From Prinia subflava (taxonomy: Eukaryota; Chordata; Aves; Passeriformes; Cisticolidae): a stretch of DNA of 64,000 bases. The notes beneath the pieces are model-generated. The model did no database searches, was not told where the DNA came from, and saw only the letters and a program-made list of their open reading frames with translations. The translations under genes were made by a program, and so were the position numbers. Where the stretch lies: contig NC_086251.1 in the NCBI RefSeq assembly GCF_021018805.1, positions 41,424,767 to 41,488,766 on the forward strand, written 5' to 3'. Below are positions 37,001-51,751 of this stretch, piece by piece (the first letter of the stretch is position 1; every line of letters starts with the position of its first letter).

Positions 37001-38860
37001 TGCCCACTCAGAACAGAGGCAACTTCCATAAGTGCAGCCTCCTACCCAAGTGGGGTGTTGTAAAGATGTAGAGATGACATAGGCTACTGTACCTACTAGG
37101 GAGTTATAGGCAATTAGTCAACAGGAGACGAAGCATCACTCATTTACAGAAGATTCCATCAGCAGCACCCGTTCAAAGCTGTTTGAAGGTCTGCACTGCC
37201 AGAGGCAATCTCAATGAAGACTAATCGATAAGTTACAGAGTGTCTGTAACACTGATATTAATGCAGGGGGGGAAAGGAAAAGATGTATGTAAAAATTTTT
37301 CACACATGGTTCCAATTAATGAACATGATAGTCACACCATACACATACCCATATATCTCTGTTCATATCCTTCATTTCTCCTAAGCCCCTAGGGTACCAA
37401 TAGCAAAAGTTCGCAAACACAAAGCAAAGGTCATGATGCTGACAAGATATCTTTATTGCTAGACAACTCCCCAACCCACCATGATAAATTAAGGCCCTTA
37501 TTCCTGCTTAACCCATAACCTTTGTAGTAGACCTGAAGGTCAGCCATGGCAAGTTTTCCAACCTGGGGATGGGGGGGCAGATATGACATCTACACTCAGA
37601 GGTCCCTTCTCTTCCTATCCAATGCGCAAATCAGTTCACATAGCCTCAGCTGTATATCCATAGCCCCACACACAGCACAGACACACAGAACACTTGCACA
37701 AATGCACTGCAGTGGAGATAACGCCAATAGTTTACATGCAAACACACACCCAGACACGTGTTCCTTCCTGGAGATGCCCCCTCCCCCTCATGCTTTACAC
37801 ATTATATAAGAATTTTATTCTGTAGTATGCTCTGAGGAAGGCGGCATTTTGCCAGATTTCAAAATGGCCTCATTTATCACCTAAATCCCCTATGAAAGCT
37901 AGGGAATAGGGTTTGTAAAACAGCCCAGATTAATGAGGCTGCATCTACATCTTAATAGCTTTTGTATGTGCACAGTACTTCAAGCTGCACTTGTGAGCAG
38001 TGAGTATTTCTGTGGTTTATGGAACCTTTCTTTCTTCATCTTACCAGGTACGTGTGTGCTGGTGTTCCTGACTAATGCTCCGTGCTTACACTGCCTGTGC
38101 CCAGCACACAAAACCTCCTTCCGTGGCTGCAGCTGGTTATGCTGCATGCAGGTGGAATTCTCCCTGTGAGCACCTCCCAGTTTGCAAATGTGATCTGTGT
38201 GGAGAACCTTTTTATGCCAGGGCTTTGATATCCATTGGTATGCTTTTGTGCAAGTTAAAGTCACAACCTCAGTGCTGGCTCCTTAGGCAACAGGGGCCTG
38301 TATTTCTTCTCTGTGTTACGGGAATTTCATTTTGATGCTATATATATGAATTCTGGTGAAGTAATTAACAGAATTCTCCAGAGGATTTATTATGAAAACA
38401 AGGCACCACGTGCCAGATTCAGAGGAACCTTGTACTCCTTGCAAACTCCTCCAGGCAAGGAAGATATTGCAGCTGCAAAGGGAACATAACCCAGGGCAGG
38501 GAACAGCAAGCACCAATGAGGTCTGTTTCTCAGTCCTTGAAAACAGCTTTAGCAGAAAGCTGGAAAATGCAGCAAATTGAAAAAGGACATTCCAGATGGG
38601 ATCACAAAAGAAAAGGGCATCAGTTCCATTGACGGTGAAGATTAATTTTTAAATTACATAGCAAAAAACTCTTCCAAGAGCATTTGACCTATGTCAATCT
38701 AGTGGCTCCAATCATCCCTTATGTAGGACAGAGGGAACACTTGGAAATTCCCCTTACAGAGTTTACCCTATGGCTTTTTCTTAGCTCCTTCTCCCTGGGT
38801 TTTTTCATCCTTTCCTTATCCATTTCTCCTTCCATGTCTCTTATGAGGAACTGCTGCTGC

Positions 38861-38887
38861 TCCCTTCCCTCCCCCCTCCCTCCCCCT
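38861..38887 (-). repeat. pyrimidine-rich tract (G/A-rich on the minus strand)
   Basis: CCCT-rich sequence. The minus strand carries several GGG runs, which gives modest quadruplex potential. Confidence 0.65.
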
Positions 38888-41150
38888 GTCTGCTGTCAGC
38901 CATTTCACTTGGCTTTTTCTGCTCTTGCATTCACCAGAGCTGAATTCAGTGACAGCCTCTTGGCAATTTCCCTTTGCTGGTGACTCAGGTAATTGGATCT
39001 GGTGCCTTGGGGAGCTGCCAAGCATGATGTCACAGCTCTGCAGAAAAAAATACCCTATGTAATTGCTTGATACACTAGCTAATGTCTCATCCCAGTGGAG
39101 GGGGGAACTCTGAGTTTGGGGGTTGCCAAGATTTCAAAGACTCAGGACTCTGTGGTCAAAGTGAATAAAGAATTATCTGTATTTATTGTTTACACACGTT
39201 CTTGGTTGTTTACTATGTGCTTATTAACTCTCCCCCGATCACAGAGTCTGAATGTTCAAAATAAATACTGCAGTCCCTTTACGAAAAGGGAAGGACTGAA
39301 AACCTTTCATTAAACAAAAGAAAATGGGAGTGAAACTTCAATACAGTACAAGAATGAACAGTGCACAATGGTGTAACCCTGCATCAGGGTTTATTCTGCC
39401 CTTTAATAACATTTACATACCAGCACTTAAATGCACTTGGATCCTTGATTTCTTCCAAGACTGCAGGAAGACATCTGTCTTTTCATAGCTGCAAGGAATG
39501 GATTTGCAGGACAGGCTAGGGATCAGAAAGGATCAGTATTAGGGCAGATATGAGAATGTATCTGAAATCCATTAAGTGAGGCAGCAAGAGGAGAATGAGC
39601 TAATGGGTGATTCTTGCTAACGCACTAATAAAATGGAACTGAAAGTTTCTGGCTCTTCCCTAAACTGCCCCATCTTGTTTGGAAAAGAAACCCTTGGGAA
39701 TTTAATATTCACAAGAAGTTGACTGTTCCAAGTTCTGCTTTTCAGATGTTTTATGCTGATCTTCCTTCTTTTGTGGACTTAAGGAATCCAGCCAGCAAGG
39801 ATCTGGCATGGTGAGATGTTTGGGCCTCAGCTCTCTTCCCACAGTTCATCTGCAAGGCTGAATCCATTGCTAGAGGTATTGACTGCTGTGCCAAGAGGAG
39901 GGAATGGGAGTATGAGAATTCAGAAAGGAAATCTTTGATTCTCTTCACTGCATGAAACATTTTCCCCAAGCAAAATAGGACCTGGCTTTGCTTGCAGATG
40001 CCCCAAAAGACCTCACAAGAAAATTGAATCCTTGTGTAAGAGATGATCTGTTCTGGATCTTCGGTATGAACTCAGGTTAACTGCAAGAGTGTTTTTGTCC
40101 TCTCCACTACTGCAGCTGGAGTGATGTTGAATAACCTGGAAGACTTGGCAAGTCCTGAGAAACAATCAATCATTTTTTGATAGGTCACATTTTCCAACTA
40201 GAAAAGATCTGTCCTGACTTTCCACCATGCTCTGGCCAATTCAGCAGATGATAATTACTATTCCACTGAGCTGGTTCTCACACAAGCACAAATATCATAT
40301 TCCTCAGCTCCCTGTCATAGCTGTTTTTTCAGGCAGGTCACCAAATTTGGGTTAGGACTCCTGCTGTGTTCTCTAACACCCTTGTATTTCTAATCCTGCC
40401 AGTCTAGGCACTCCCTTGGACTTCTGTGGCTTTGGTGAAGGGATGAAGTTTCCAAACTTTGCTGCATTACCCCAGCCCTCCTGGAGTGACTCACTAATTT
40501 AGTTTCCTCTTTCAGTGTTAGACCTGTGCAGTATTGCAGCTGTTCTGGGCGGCTTGGAAATTATTTTGAGAGAGCCTGGAATAAAGGCAAGAGGGTTTCA
40601 GTTCCCATTTTTCTAGACTCCTGCCTCCCCTCACAGTCTGCCTTCTGATGGCAGGGATCTAAATGGTATCACAGCTGCAGAGACCTGCCATGCAGATGGC
40701 ACCACTCCACTTCTGGAAAAGGTGTTAGAGGTCTTGCTGGGGAGAAGAGGCCACACTCATCTAGCCTCTCCTTAGGACCTCAGGTATCCACAATATGTTT
40801 AGCTGGCTTGTCCCAGTGACACCACTCAGACCTTGGCAGCACAGCTGACACCAGCAGAACACAGTTCAGCTACCTAGAAGGGTTGTCAGATGGAAGCCTC
40901 TTCAATTGCTAAGGAATTAGCAATGGCTTTAGAATTATGGTTTTTTAAAAGGGGAGGGAAATGCAAATTTTCATCACTTACTTCTCTTATTAGGGTGATT
41001 TAAGTACTAAGTGGAGAAGCAATATGCTCTAGAGAAGCCATTTGCTGAGAAGTCTCCCTCTGTCCCTCAAGGGACAAGCCTCCCTCACAGCTGCACAGGG
41101 ACGTCCACTGCCATTTCCAGGACTACACATACAACTGGTAGTGTATCCGC

Positions 41151-41176
41151 TCAAAAAAAAAAAAAAAAAAAAAAAT
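41151..41176 (+). repeat. poly(A) tract
   Basis: About 25 consecutive A. The sequence before it is not recognised as a retrocopy, and no target duplication was seen. Confidence 0.85.
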
Positions 41177-41177
41177 A

Positions 41178-44100
41178 CAAGCATGAATGATTTGTGACAT
41201 GAAATACAAATCCATACCATTTTAGCCTCCCAGATTTCCTCCTTGGATCAGCTGAGATGTTCAGTCTAGTCATTCACTAGTCATTCAAATATTTATTGCT
41301 TCTGATTTATCCACTTGAAGTTCCCAGACTTCCAACAGAAGTTGTGTATAGATATAAGGAATTGGAAGTAACAACTGACCTGTGAATAATATCCATCAGT
41401 GTAAAAAAACCACTGCTGTATCATGACAAGGCATCAGCACAACAAGGAAATATGGACACCTTATTTGGGAGCTGGTGTGAACACAGAGAAAGATAACACT
41501 AGCAGTAGAGCATACAAGGGAAAACAAGCTCTTCCCAGTGAAAGGAGTGGATCCAAAGGCAGCCTGGCTAACTACCCTCAAAATCACTTTAGGAGACTCC
41601 AGTCTGCCAGTCTGAAGATAGGGTGAACGTACAGAACGGGGCACCAAGATCAAACCAACAGATATAGCCAAAAAGAGCAAGCTGACTACATACTCAGCCC
41701 TAGGTTGGAGAACAATTACAGCAGCTGACTGCTTCAGCAAGCCCAGAGATCAAAGAACAAAGCATTATTAATTACTGCCATTATAATCATTAGCATAGGG
41801 CCCAGTAGTTCTGGTCATGGACCAGTACCTCATTTTGTTAGCCAGTGTGCAAATAGAAGAAAAGAATGGGCCCTGCCCAAGGAATGCCGAGTTTCAACAT
41901 TAAATGTGAGACAGCTACAAAAGGAATGAAGGGGACGGAGAAGCGATAGTGTCACAGACAGAGGAAAGATGCTTGGAATCCAGACCAACAACTTGGCTAC
42001 CACTGGGGCAGCCTCTCAATCACCTGGAAACAAACAGGTAGCTTAAAGGTCATTACAATGCACTCTGGTTCTTTTAATTCACTGACATGGTCAATAGAGG
42101 TGCCAAATATCCATGGCTTGTCTCTTGAAACAGCAGCTGAAGGCATGTTTTGGTTATTCAGAGTAAAGAGAGGAGAATGAATCTCCACCTGTAAAAAGGC
42201 TGCTTGAACTCTGGACACTGCAGGTGCTCTGCAGGTTTTCTCCATGCTTTCCTGCACATGCTGCCTGTTCCAATGCTGCCCATGAGACAAAGACCATGTG
42301 TTATGTCCCCCTGCAACCAGGGCAACTGCACTACCTGTTCTCAGAGTAGTTCACATGGTTCTCACCTTCTAAAAGCCACATCACACCTGGCACTTCTTCC
42401 TCTCAGAAGAGGAAGGCTGAAAAGGCTATTCATCCTTGGGTGGTCCAGGACTGGGCTGAGGCACAGCCAGACCTGACAACTGATTCTCAAGAACGAGGAT
42501 ACCCGACACTACTCGCCAACACTGCAGGGATCAGATGAGTGATATGCCCCTGCACTGGAACAACTGTCCCTGTGTCACTTCTCTGTCTTTCATCACTGAC
42601 AACATCCATTCCATTTAAAAAAACCAGCAGTCCATAATCTTCCAAATGTTTCTAGTCAGTGTTGTGACTAACAAATGGCACTATTTTTCCTCTAGTAAAC
42701 CCTCATGTTTCAGACATTGGTTAACGTAATCTCCCCATCTGTAATCTCTCATCTCCCTGTCATGGTCCATTATACCTGTGTCACCAGTGGAGAGGATGGT
42801 GCCTCATACACAGAATGACCTACTCAGAGCCACACAGCCAGTCAGTGATGACTTTGGAATATGAAAGGAGAAAAGACATGTCTGTCCACACTGGGTCTTC
42901 CAGCTCTAGGCAGAATTCTCCCACTCCCATGTGATTCCCTTATAACCACATCTGTGAAAATGTCCAGCTTAAAGCTTCCTTTTAATCCTTCTTCTGATGT
43001 TTCCACTTTCTTATTTTGTAATGGTCATGCTCATATTTTGCTCATTTTCCCAGTGCTCTCATAACCTCCTCAGATGGAATTTTTTTCCCCTTTAAAAAGA
43101 GATTCCAGACACTTCTTGGAACCCTCTGTATTTTATGTATCTGTAGATCAGACTGTTAGAGCCTATTCCTCAGTATCTGAATATCTCATAATCTCTTATG
43201 TATTCATAATGACAATATCCCATGAAGGAGACAGATACTACTTTCTGCATTTTGAAGTCAAGAAGCAGAGGCACAGAGGGACTAACTGTAACCACTAGCC
43301 AGTGCTAAGCATTCATTGCAACAAAAGTCAAGGACTAGAACACCGAGACAATTGCAAATTCTAATGTCACTGCTCATTTTCTAAGACTGCTTTCTGAAAT
43401 TGTTAAGGCATCAATTTTTCCGTCTTTTATCTGCTGTCATGAGGTTGTGTGCATGTAACAAATCTTGATAGTTACTCCAGAAACAACAGCCTAAAGAACA
43501 ACTGCAGAAAAAGACACTGTCCGTGTGCTTCTAAACTTTCCAAAATGAGATATCCTAACAGCATATAGGAAGATAATTGCCTTAGTGTTATTCTCCCCAC
43601 CTGGCTCACAAGGAACCAGATTTTGTTATAAGGGCAATGCTGATTTGTGTAATATCTCTTTTGATAGTCATGCTTTCCCCAAATACAGTCTCCAGCTGGC
43701 ACTGCTGGAATCAGAAAACTCAGCAAGGTGAACCAATTATCTGACCCAGCAAGACATTTCTTACACTGATACAAAGGTCTGGAAAAGTATAAAAATCTTC
43801 ATTTCTTTTGTAACCATTCTTTATACTGGAATTTTTTTGTTTATATTGGAATAATATTCACTGCGTCTCCTTTAACATCCCAAGGTCACCATTGGTAACA
43901 GTGCAGGAACTGCACCTTGGCCTGCACCATGCAGTGCAGCCAGTCTGCAGCCCTTCCATGAGCAGTCCCTAAGGAAGGGCTCTATACTCTCCTTCCTTCA
44001 AAGAATGCAGGTACTGCCCCTGACTGCCTTGCCTAGACACCAGAATATCTTCAGCATAGCTACACAATGAAGGCACATCAGTGTATCTGTGTTAGTTTAT

Positions 44101-47100
44101 GGGATAAAAATGAGAAGCCAGATGTCTGCCTAAGGAAATATTTAAAGACCACTTGGTCTGGTTAGATGAGTGAAAATGATTATGCATGTCTGGAAACAAG
44201 GCTAGTAAAAGGAGGAATGAGGAACTTTCTGAGGCTGGCAAACATCTCGAGTGGCCACCTACCCAAAAGATCAATTAACTGCTCACCTCATGCACCTCAC
44301 AAAGAAACAGAACAGCATACCAAAGGGCATTTCATCCTCTGGTATTTCATCTCACCTACTCAGAAATACACCTTACAAAGAAGCAAATTGCCCTCTTGGC
44401 AAACTATGGAAGATGCCTAAGTGACCAATTTAGGCAGCATCCTAAGGTTTAGAAAGCTAATGTTAGGCAAGGTGCATGCCACCCTGAATCTTTCATTTTG
44501 ATTTCTGTTCAATAAGCTTCAGAATACCAAGATAATTCTAGAGCACTGGAGAATGTAACCTGATGTGTGCAAATATTTACAAAGCTAAGCAGTATTGCTG
44601 TAGTGTTCTGGGCTTCTTAGCCTAGCATTAGTTCTGTGAAACTGGGAAACAGTGAAGTATAAAAAGAAGGTGACACAACTGATACCAAACAAAGTGACAA
44701 CATGGAATATCTCGTCCCACTGAAAACAATAATGTTGGTTTTAATGCATTTACAAATTCAGTTGGTATGGTAACTGGTACTGGTACAATATATTTAGGTT
44801 TCTGTAAGGCAGCTGCATTGTCTTTTCTGGTCTTTGATAAAAAAAAAACACTATACAAATCAGTGTTGCCCTTACTAAACAAATTCAATTCCCACTCAAC
44901 TGATGCACTATTAAAAAGTAATTGTAGATGAAGGATTATCATTATATGTGACTTATTCTACTGAGCACCTAGGAAATCTGTTTTGAGTGCAAAACTACTC
45001 AATATCTCAGTTAACTAAAAGAAAAATCCATTTATGTGACAGAAGAAGTAGCAATAAAATAAATAATGGTAATTATAAAGATCAACCTGGAGATCTTTGT
45101 AAGGTGGGCTTATCCAAACAACACATACCTGGTTACAGTCAAGTGCAAAGTCATAGAAGTAGCACAAGAGCTTCCAAAATGGGAGTGTCTCCAGGACTGC
45201 AGGGATCTGGGAAAATATTCTGATATGATGAGAGGAAACCAAACACATACATCTGAAGGAAGGATGCTGATCAGCTGGAAAAGGTTCTGAAGCAAGATAC
45301 CAGAACAATATGGAAGCCATAAAACATATCCCTCTATAACAGATTGGGATGTCTAATCTGTTTATTTAACATCGTTTGTTTGCAGTCTCTAAGTAGATAT
45401 ATATAGAAAAGAGTTCTGACAGTACTTGACTGTATTGTTTTTAAGAAAAAAGGTGTATCAATATTTGGTGGTTTGAATCAGACACAAGATTTAGATAAGA
45501 ACAAAAAAAAAATTTAACAGTAAGGTCAATTATCTTGTCTGGGATGCAGAAGAATTTCTGCTCTTGGAGATCTTTAGCTCAAGAGAGAGCTTAAAAATAT
45601 GGTCCCACTCAGGCCTCAATCATCCCTTACACAACTGACCCAGAAACACTTGCTGAGGATCTATGTTTTGAGCTACACCCAGCACAAAATGACCTGTGCA
45701 ATCTTTCTCTTCTTCAGCTGGTCACTTGTGGAACAGTTAGTGTCACAGGGCATGGGGAAAGGGGTGGCAGCTGGGTATCCTCATGCCACTGGCTCACTAA
45801 GTTGAACAACGACTCAGAATAGAGGGATATTGAACTCGGGAGAACACAACACTGTCAGACAACAGACCGAGGCCCTCTCCTTCCTTGGACTTCACTGCAC
45901 AGCCTCTCTCTAGCTTGATTAATCCCTGCCTATCCTGAACCACTGTCACAGCCCAGCTATCATGGATGTGATGGAGGTACAAAGCAGAGAAACAACCAGC
46001 TCATTCTCCTACACTGCCTTACCAGAGTAGGTAACCATGTTCATTAGTAAGGTCATCCAGCACAACTCTGTGTGCAGTAGAGAGAGAGAAATTCTACAAA
46101 GTCATTCTTTCTGAATCTTTTAATAGGAGCCTCTGGAGTAAGTGAATAATGACCCTTAAGGCAGGCCCTGCATACCCATGACTGTGCACAATGTGTGTGG
46201 AGAAGAAGGTGATAGAAGTGCAAAGCCTCTGACTTGTGGCTTTTCCACAGCCAGGACTTGTGCCCTTATTCATTGGGAGGATCACATGTGACCCCTGCAG
46301 CCATGGTGTCACAGGGAAGCTACCAAGGAGGGCAAATATTAAAATTGCTCTATGGCAATGCATCAACTATTTGAAAGTAAAACTGAGGGGATGGCAATAT
46401 TAAGGTGTCAGCAGTTCTTGTGTCAAGGGACAATATTTTTGTATACTTGTGTGACTGTCCTCTCTGAATCTATGATGAGCGTATAACATGAGACAGAAGG
46501 GGTATGAACATGAAGGGATTTTTTGCTGCTTTTGTGTTCTATAGAACCTGACTGTAACAGCCATTACTGCCAATCTGAAATGACCCCAAGTCAGACACCA
46601 CACAGCCCACTGAAATGAATCTTTGCATCATTCTGATTCTGGGATTTGATTTAGGCTGGGGTTTTCTTTTAGTTGTTATTGCTGTTGCTGTCACAAGCTC
46701 CAGCACACATATTCCAGTTTAGTGTTGTGGGACACATGACACTCAAAATATGATAAGTGTGTGCCTACAGGATGCTTTTACTGAACAAGGTTTTGGTCAT
46801 TTCTTCATTTACCAGAAACTTACAAATTCTGACCTTTGAACAGAACCAGCACAGACCTGGGGGCTCCTTTTAAAATCCTAGCCACCCCTTTGATAGTAAA
46901 CAGCTTACTGAGAACTTCTTCAAAATGTATCTCCACAAATTGTGCTTCTATTTCATGATGATTTCGTTTACCTCACATTTTTGCCATATCCTTAAAAGGT
47001 TAGATGAGACACTGAAATCCTTACTGAAATCCAGATATAAATACCTATTATTTTGCCATTCACTGTTAGGCAGCTACCCTGTCAAAAAGGGATTTAGATT

Positions 47101-50100
47101 GTTTTGACATTATTTGTTCTTAACAAATGAAGCCAGGTTGTCCTAGATTACTTTGATATCCTTTAGGTGCTTATGAATTGATTATTTGATAATTTATTCC
47201 AGTGTTCTTTCAGATATTGAAGCTAGCTGACTCACAATGTCAAAGCCTGCTCTTACCCCTTTTTAAGATGGTTGCTTTCCTGCCCTCTATTAATTCTCTT
47301 GAACCTCTCCATACAAGTATTAATGCTGAGCAAGCAATTAAGTTCTCTGCTCAACAGTGATGTCATCAACCAGTACCTCATGACCCACTGTGAGGAATCC
47401 CATGTTAATACATTCCTGACTTGGAGCCCTGTTGTGTGTGACTGAACCCTGTGAGTTACTCTGCCTTCAGAAACATCTTTTGCTTGTTTATTTCAGAACA
47501 ATAGTTAAGGTTTTCAAACTTTTCTTTAAATGTAATGCAATATGGTCTGTAAAACTAGATTTTGCTAATGCTAAAACTCACTTTGCACCAACAAAGCACT
47601 TTGCAATTGAACCCTTTCTGAGAAATGGGGATGCACCCTGATTTTGCAAGTGGACTACTTTATATATGGAAGAGGGAAAGAAGTTTTAGGTGGACTGTAA
47701 ACAGTCACACAGAAAGAGAAAGAGATGGTTCTATCATAGATGAAATAAAACCTGCTAGTAGTTTATAGAAAGAAAAAATCTACGAAAGGATTTGTCTGTT
47801 GGTAAGGCTGAAGTGGTACAAACAGCAGTGTCAAGCTTGCTCTCTGTCAGAAGAAAGCTGGACAATAAAATGTAAGCGCGACTGAGATATTATTAAAGAT
47901 TTGCACTATAAATTATAGTATATATGTGTGTTTTATTTCAATTTTTATGTTTTAATTGTAATTGATGTGTTCTAGTATCACAAACTAATAAATTATTAAC
48001 TATGCTTTTTTAAACCTTTATGACACTGACACTAGAGCATGACACTTCCATGAATTACAATCTTATTACAATCCTATTGAGTCTCTTGGACTAAAGGTTT
48101 GTGGGCCTTCAAAAGCATGCACACGGGAATGGGGATTTCTCTCCCCGTGACAGACCCCTTACACCAATGTTAATACAATCTCACAGTGGTCCTGAGATTG
48201 CTCAGTATCTGTGGGAGTTGTTTAGTATTGGTGACCTTTGGAAGAGTGTATTACTACTCTTTTTATTTTAAAGCTTCAGAATAGAAATATCAGAAAGGCT
48301 AAAACTTACATGCCATAAAAAGCTTATGATTTGGGGTGCAGTGCCACATGGATCCCTGCTGCCATTAAGTCAAATGCTCTCATGAATGACATCGGAAAAC
48401 AGCTGCAAACCCCCTGGTACAGGACTTTGTTTTGATTATGTACTGCACACAGCTAGACTGGCCTAAGCTGTATAAGCAGACACATCACCTATATAAGCAT
48501 CTCTCTTTGTATGCATGGAATTCCTTTCTCCATGTGCTCACAAACTCTCTCACTAGAGTATCTAAGAGCAGAACAATGCATGGCACCCCACTGGGCTGAT
48601 TTTCTTTCCCATGTCTCAGGAAAGGTAAAACCTTTTTCTTCATTGTAACTGATTTAATTGTATTTTCAAGCTGCTTCTTTCCTCACTCCCTCTCTCTCAC
48701 TGTTTTAGCTCTTTTCACTCGTGCTTTCTTTTCATCTCTTTTTTCTTTCACCTTCTTGTCTTTTCTCTGCTGTTTTCAGATCTGTCTTCAGTAAAGCCAA
48801 AGAAAGGAGATTTATATCTTCAAGCAGAGTGATCTGTAAAGCCATGACCCTGCTTACAGAATGCCTTGTCTTTCATTATCCTAAGGTTCAGTAGAACAGT
48901 GCTATCAACATGCAAAGAAAGAGGCTTTTCTAATATATTCTTGGATACTTTCACAGGCAGCCTTGAAAATAAACATAAAGACCTAGAATTGATGTTGAAA
49001 GTAGTGGGGGAAGGCTGCAGGCTTCTGGGGCTCTTCACATGACTTCTTTGAAGGCAGAGGAAGCAGCTATCCTTGTCCATATTGTACAAACAAACATTCT
49101 TAGAAGCAGAAAGGATCCATTTCAAAGGCTCTGTAATTATCACTAGTGTCTGGAGTAAGAAGGTTTTGCAGAGGCTAGCTGGAGCTTGAAGCACTTCAGG
49201 CAAGCCCAGGAGAAGGAATACAGAGCTGCCAGCACCCTCTATACCACAACCAAACCTGAACCTCTGCTGAGGACTGTCCTCCAAGATTTCAGTGACAAAC
49301 AGGTGCACAGGAGCATCTCTTCATGGGCCACTTTACTATCTTGTTTGAATGTGGGAGGTTCAACACCAATTAGTAGCTTGGAAGATCTGATTGCTCCAGA
49401 GATGGTATTTACAGGACTGAACAACAGTATGGCTCAGAATGGAGTGGAGCTTGACCTCTTCTTCAAAGCCAGTGTTAAGATTTCCTGTCATCTGCAGCTT
49501 AAGGTGTTCCTGGGCATCCCTGGTCAGCCATCCCAGCTACAGCAGACATGTGTCTCAAATACGAGTGACTGATGCTTTACAACAGATCTAAGGGGTCTTA
49601 TGATACCAAAGTGCCCTAAATTGGAGAATGGGGAATGTTGTGTAGCATCTTAGGTCAGAGTATACTCATTGTAGTGTTGGTGGTGAGCTTCTGCGAGCAA
49701 CACCCAACAGACTTCCCTGTACTCTGAAGCGCTAATCACTCTTGGGGCATAAACCCACGCTTGGTTAACAAAAAAGAGTGATTCAGATGTTGTAACTGCA
49801 GAATTTTTTAAGCACAGCATGCCTGTAACTGCATGGAATGGAAAGATGAGCTTCATCATACATGTCTTCCACCACCCATGCAGGCATACTGTCAGACCAC
49901 AAGCCAAAAGCAGCTTCCTAGTCTGCATATGCAACTAATTAGAAACTTCATCTGTAGAGCTTTTTTCCTCTCTGTTTTCTACAATACCTAAACCACCATA
50001 TAAATTAAAGCTAGAAAATTTGTATCTGATCCCATTTAAACTGTTCCTTTACAGTAAGCATTGAGTGGCTTCTTCCAGTCCCCAAGCACTTTTTTCCTAG

Positions 50101-51435
50101 CAGTTTTGTTGTGTCCCTCAGGCTTTTCTTGCATTTAGTGTGATGGAGATTGCCCACATCCACTTTGAGCAATTTAGACTTCACTTGTTTATGTATTGGT
50201 TTGTATATGATTTCTTATCATCTTTCTCGAAACACTCAGCAGGTAAGTTTACCCATGTCTGCATTTGACTACACCTTATATTTGTCTACATAAACAAATT
50301 TCATATACTGAGGAATTACCTCTGTGTTGATTTGGCCAGAAGTAGATTTAAATGTGCTACTGACCTTATGCTATAGTTAAAGCTCCTTCTTGGAAGTAGC
50401 CACAGGTGCCTATTTTCTCCTGCAAAAAGGAGTTACTGAGTTGAAAACTGTCTTTTTAAGGATCTCAGAAAATCCCTCCCTCCTGACATGAAACTGCCCT
50501 AAAATTCAGTTGGTTTACTTGTTTGTGAAAAACACCTCCTGCCATGCTGGCCAAAACCGATTAATTTCCTGCTGGTCCTCCCCTGCCTACCTGTGCCCAG
50601 TGTTGGTCTCTTGTTTTATTATTAGACATGAACTTTTTGGGCAGAGAGCCTTTTTTTAGCATTATGGTATACACTGATCTTGGACCATGGGTAGGACTCT
50701 GAGGTGCTACTGGAAAAAGAGTGACCACAAAACTCAAATGCTCTGCATCCTCATTTGGCAATTTGTAATTCTGAGTTTGGCACCTCAACAAACACTCAGC
50801 AGAGAAGCAGGAAGACTGGGATCTGGAATCATTAGTTTCACTATTAAATGTTAGTATGATTAGTTATTCCTTTGAAATCAGTGATGTGTCTAATGTCAGA
50901 GAGAGAAGACAGGTCCTATGCCCTTAGGCTTTAACAACCTAAATGTGATTATATAGCGTGAGATTTGAAAGCCTGAGTGCATGTAGTTTGTTGAGTGTCA
51001 AATGTGGAGCAGGAAACAAGGGTAACTGCAGCATCTGAGGGAGGCAAGTATCTCAGTCAGATAAAAGGCAGGTGAATAATAAGATTTAAAATATTAAACT
51101 GGGAGGAGGAAAATGCAGGGTGTTCATGAACAAGCATTCCCTTCCTGTGCAGTGTGTGAAACTGCAGAATATTCTGAAACCTTACAGGGCTTAATAAGAA
51201 CTATCACCTGTTTCAGTTCTGGGTCCTGGAACTGGAAAGTGCTCACTTTACTTGCCTGCTGATTGAACGTATTTATTTACTGCAGGAAGAGAATAACCCA
51301 ACAGTGACCCTGCAAGGAATGCATTGCACAGATTTAAATGTCCCTCTAAGTGCAGGGGGGAGAAATATGGTGAAATGTGCAAGTACAAACAGAAAACTTT
51401 GTACAGAATCGCTGCCTGGACTGTTTGAGTCTTGA
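41178..51435. other. unique sequence without a recognisable gene
   Basis: AT-leaning. It includes an 11-bp tandem duplication at 41266-41287 (CTAGTCATTCA twice) and a very AT-rich patch at about 47880-48010. A long pyrimidine tract (48655-48779) ends in TTTTCAG, which resembles a strong splice acceptor. The frames beyond it (162 codons minus at 48820-49308, 128 plus at 49186-49572) overlap each other on opposite strands and match nothing I know. Confidence 0.45.
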
Positions 51436-51615
51436 AATGCCTCCCTGAGCGGGAGGCAGGCGGAGCTTCCAGGGACTGGGGTAGCTCAGTGCCTGCAAAA
51501 GGAGCCCCGCGCAGCAGCGCAGCGCCGTTCCCGCGGGGCACAGCCCCGCACAGCCACCGAGCCTGGCCGCGCACGGCCAGCAGGCTGTGTGCTCGCTCTG
51601 AGCTCGCCCCAGCTG
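51436..51615. promoter_or_regulatory. small CpG island
   Basis: About 180 bp are dense in CpG, beginning with the hairpin TGCCTCCC / GGGAGGCA (51437-51457). A CRE-like TGACGTG follows at its right edge. The sequence is open on both strands by composition. Together with the next island it marks the likeliest promoter zone in the window. Confidence 0.45.
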
Positions 51616-51740
51616 CTGCTCCTTGCTCCTTTGACGTGTATGTGTGTGTTACATGACTATAGAAGGAGCAATCAGTCAGCTCCCAGGAATCTTAGCAACA
51701 GCCGCGTCCCCAGAAAAGGCTTGTAGCAGCTGGAGCGGTG

Positions 51741-51751
51741 ATGACTCAGCA
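51741..51751 (+). promoter_or_regulatory. NF-E2/NRF2-type antioxidant response element
   Basis: ATGACTCAGCA is a full match to the Maf-dimer/AP-1 element (TGACNNNGC). It lies about 130 bp after the small CpG island, a plausible proximal position. Confidence 0.4.

Larger units (their letters stand above)
32393..41150. other. unique sequence without a recognisable gene
   Basis: Frames reach 169 codons (33983-34492, plus), but that one begins in the purine-rich tract at 33999-34040 and has no family resemblance. A pyrimidine-rich tract lies at 38861-38887. No transposable element or RNA gene is recognised. Confidence 0.5.

Noticed and set aside
45080..45300. Possible CR1 reverse-transcriptase fragment
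   Set aside because: Only a short 'aagtgcaaagtc' stretch resembles CR1. The flanking frame does not continue the match.
48820..49572. 162-codon minus and 128-codon plus frames
   Set aside because: They overlap on opposite strands, show no codon or family signal, and have no conserved motifs that I can see.
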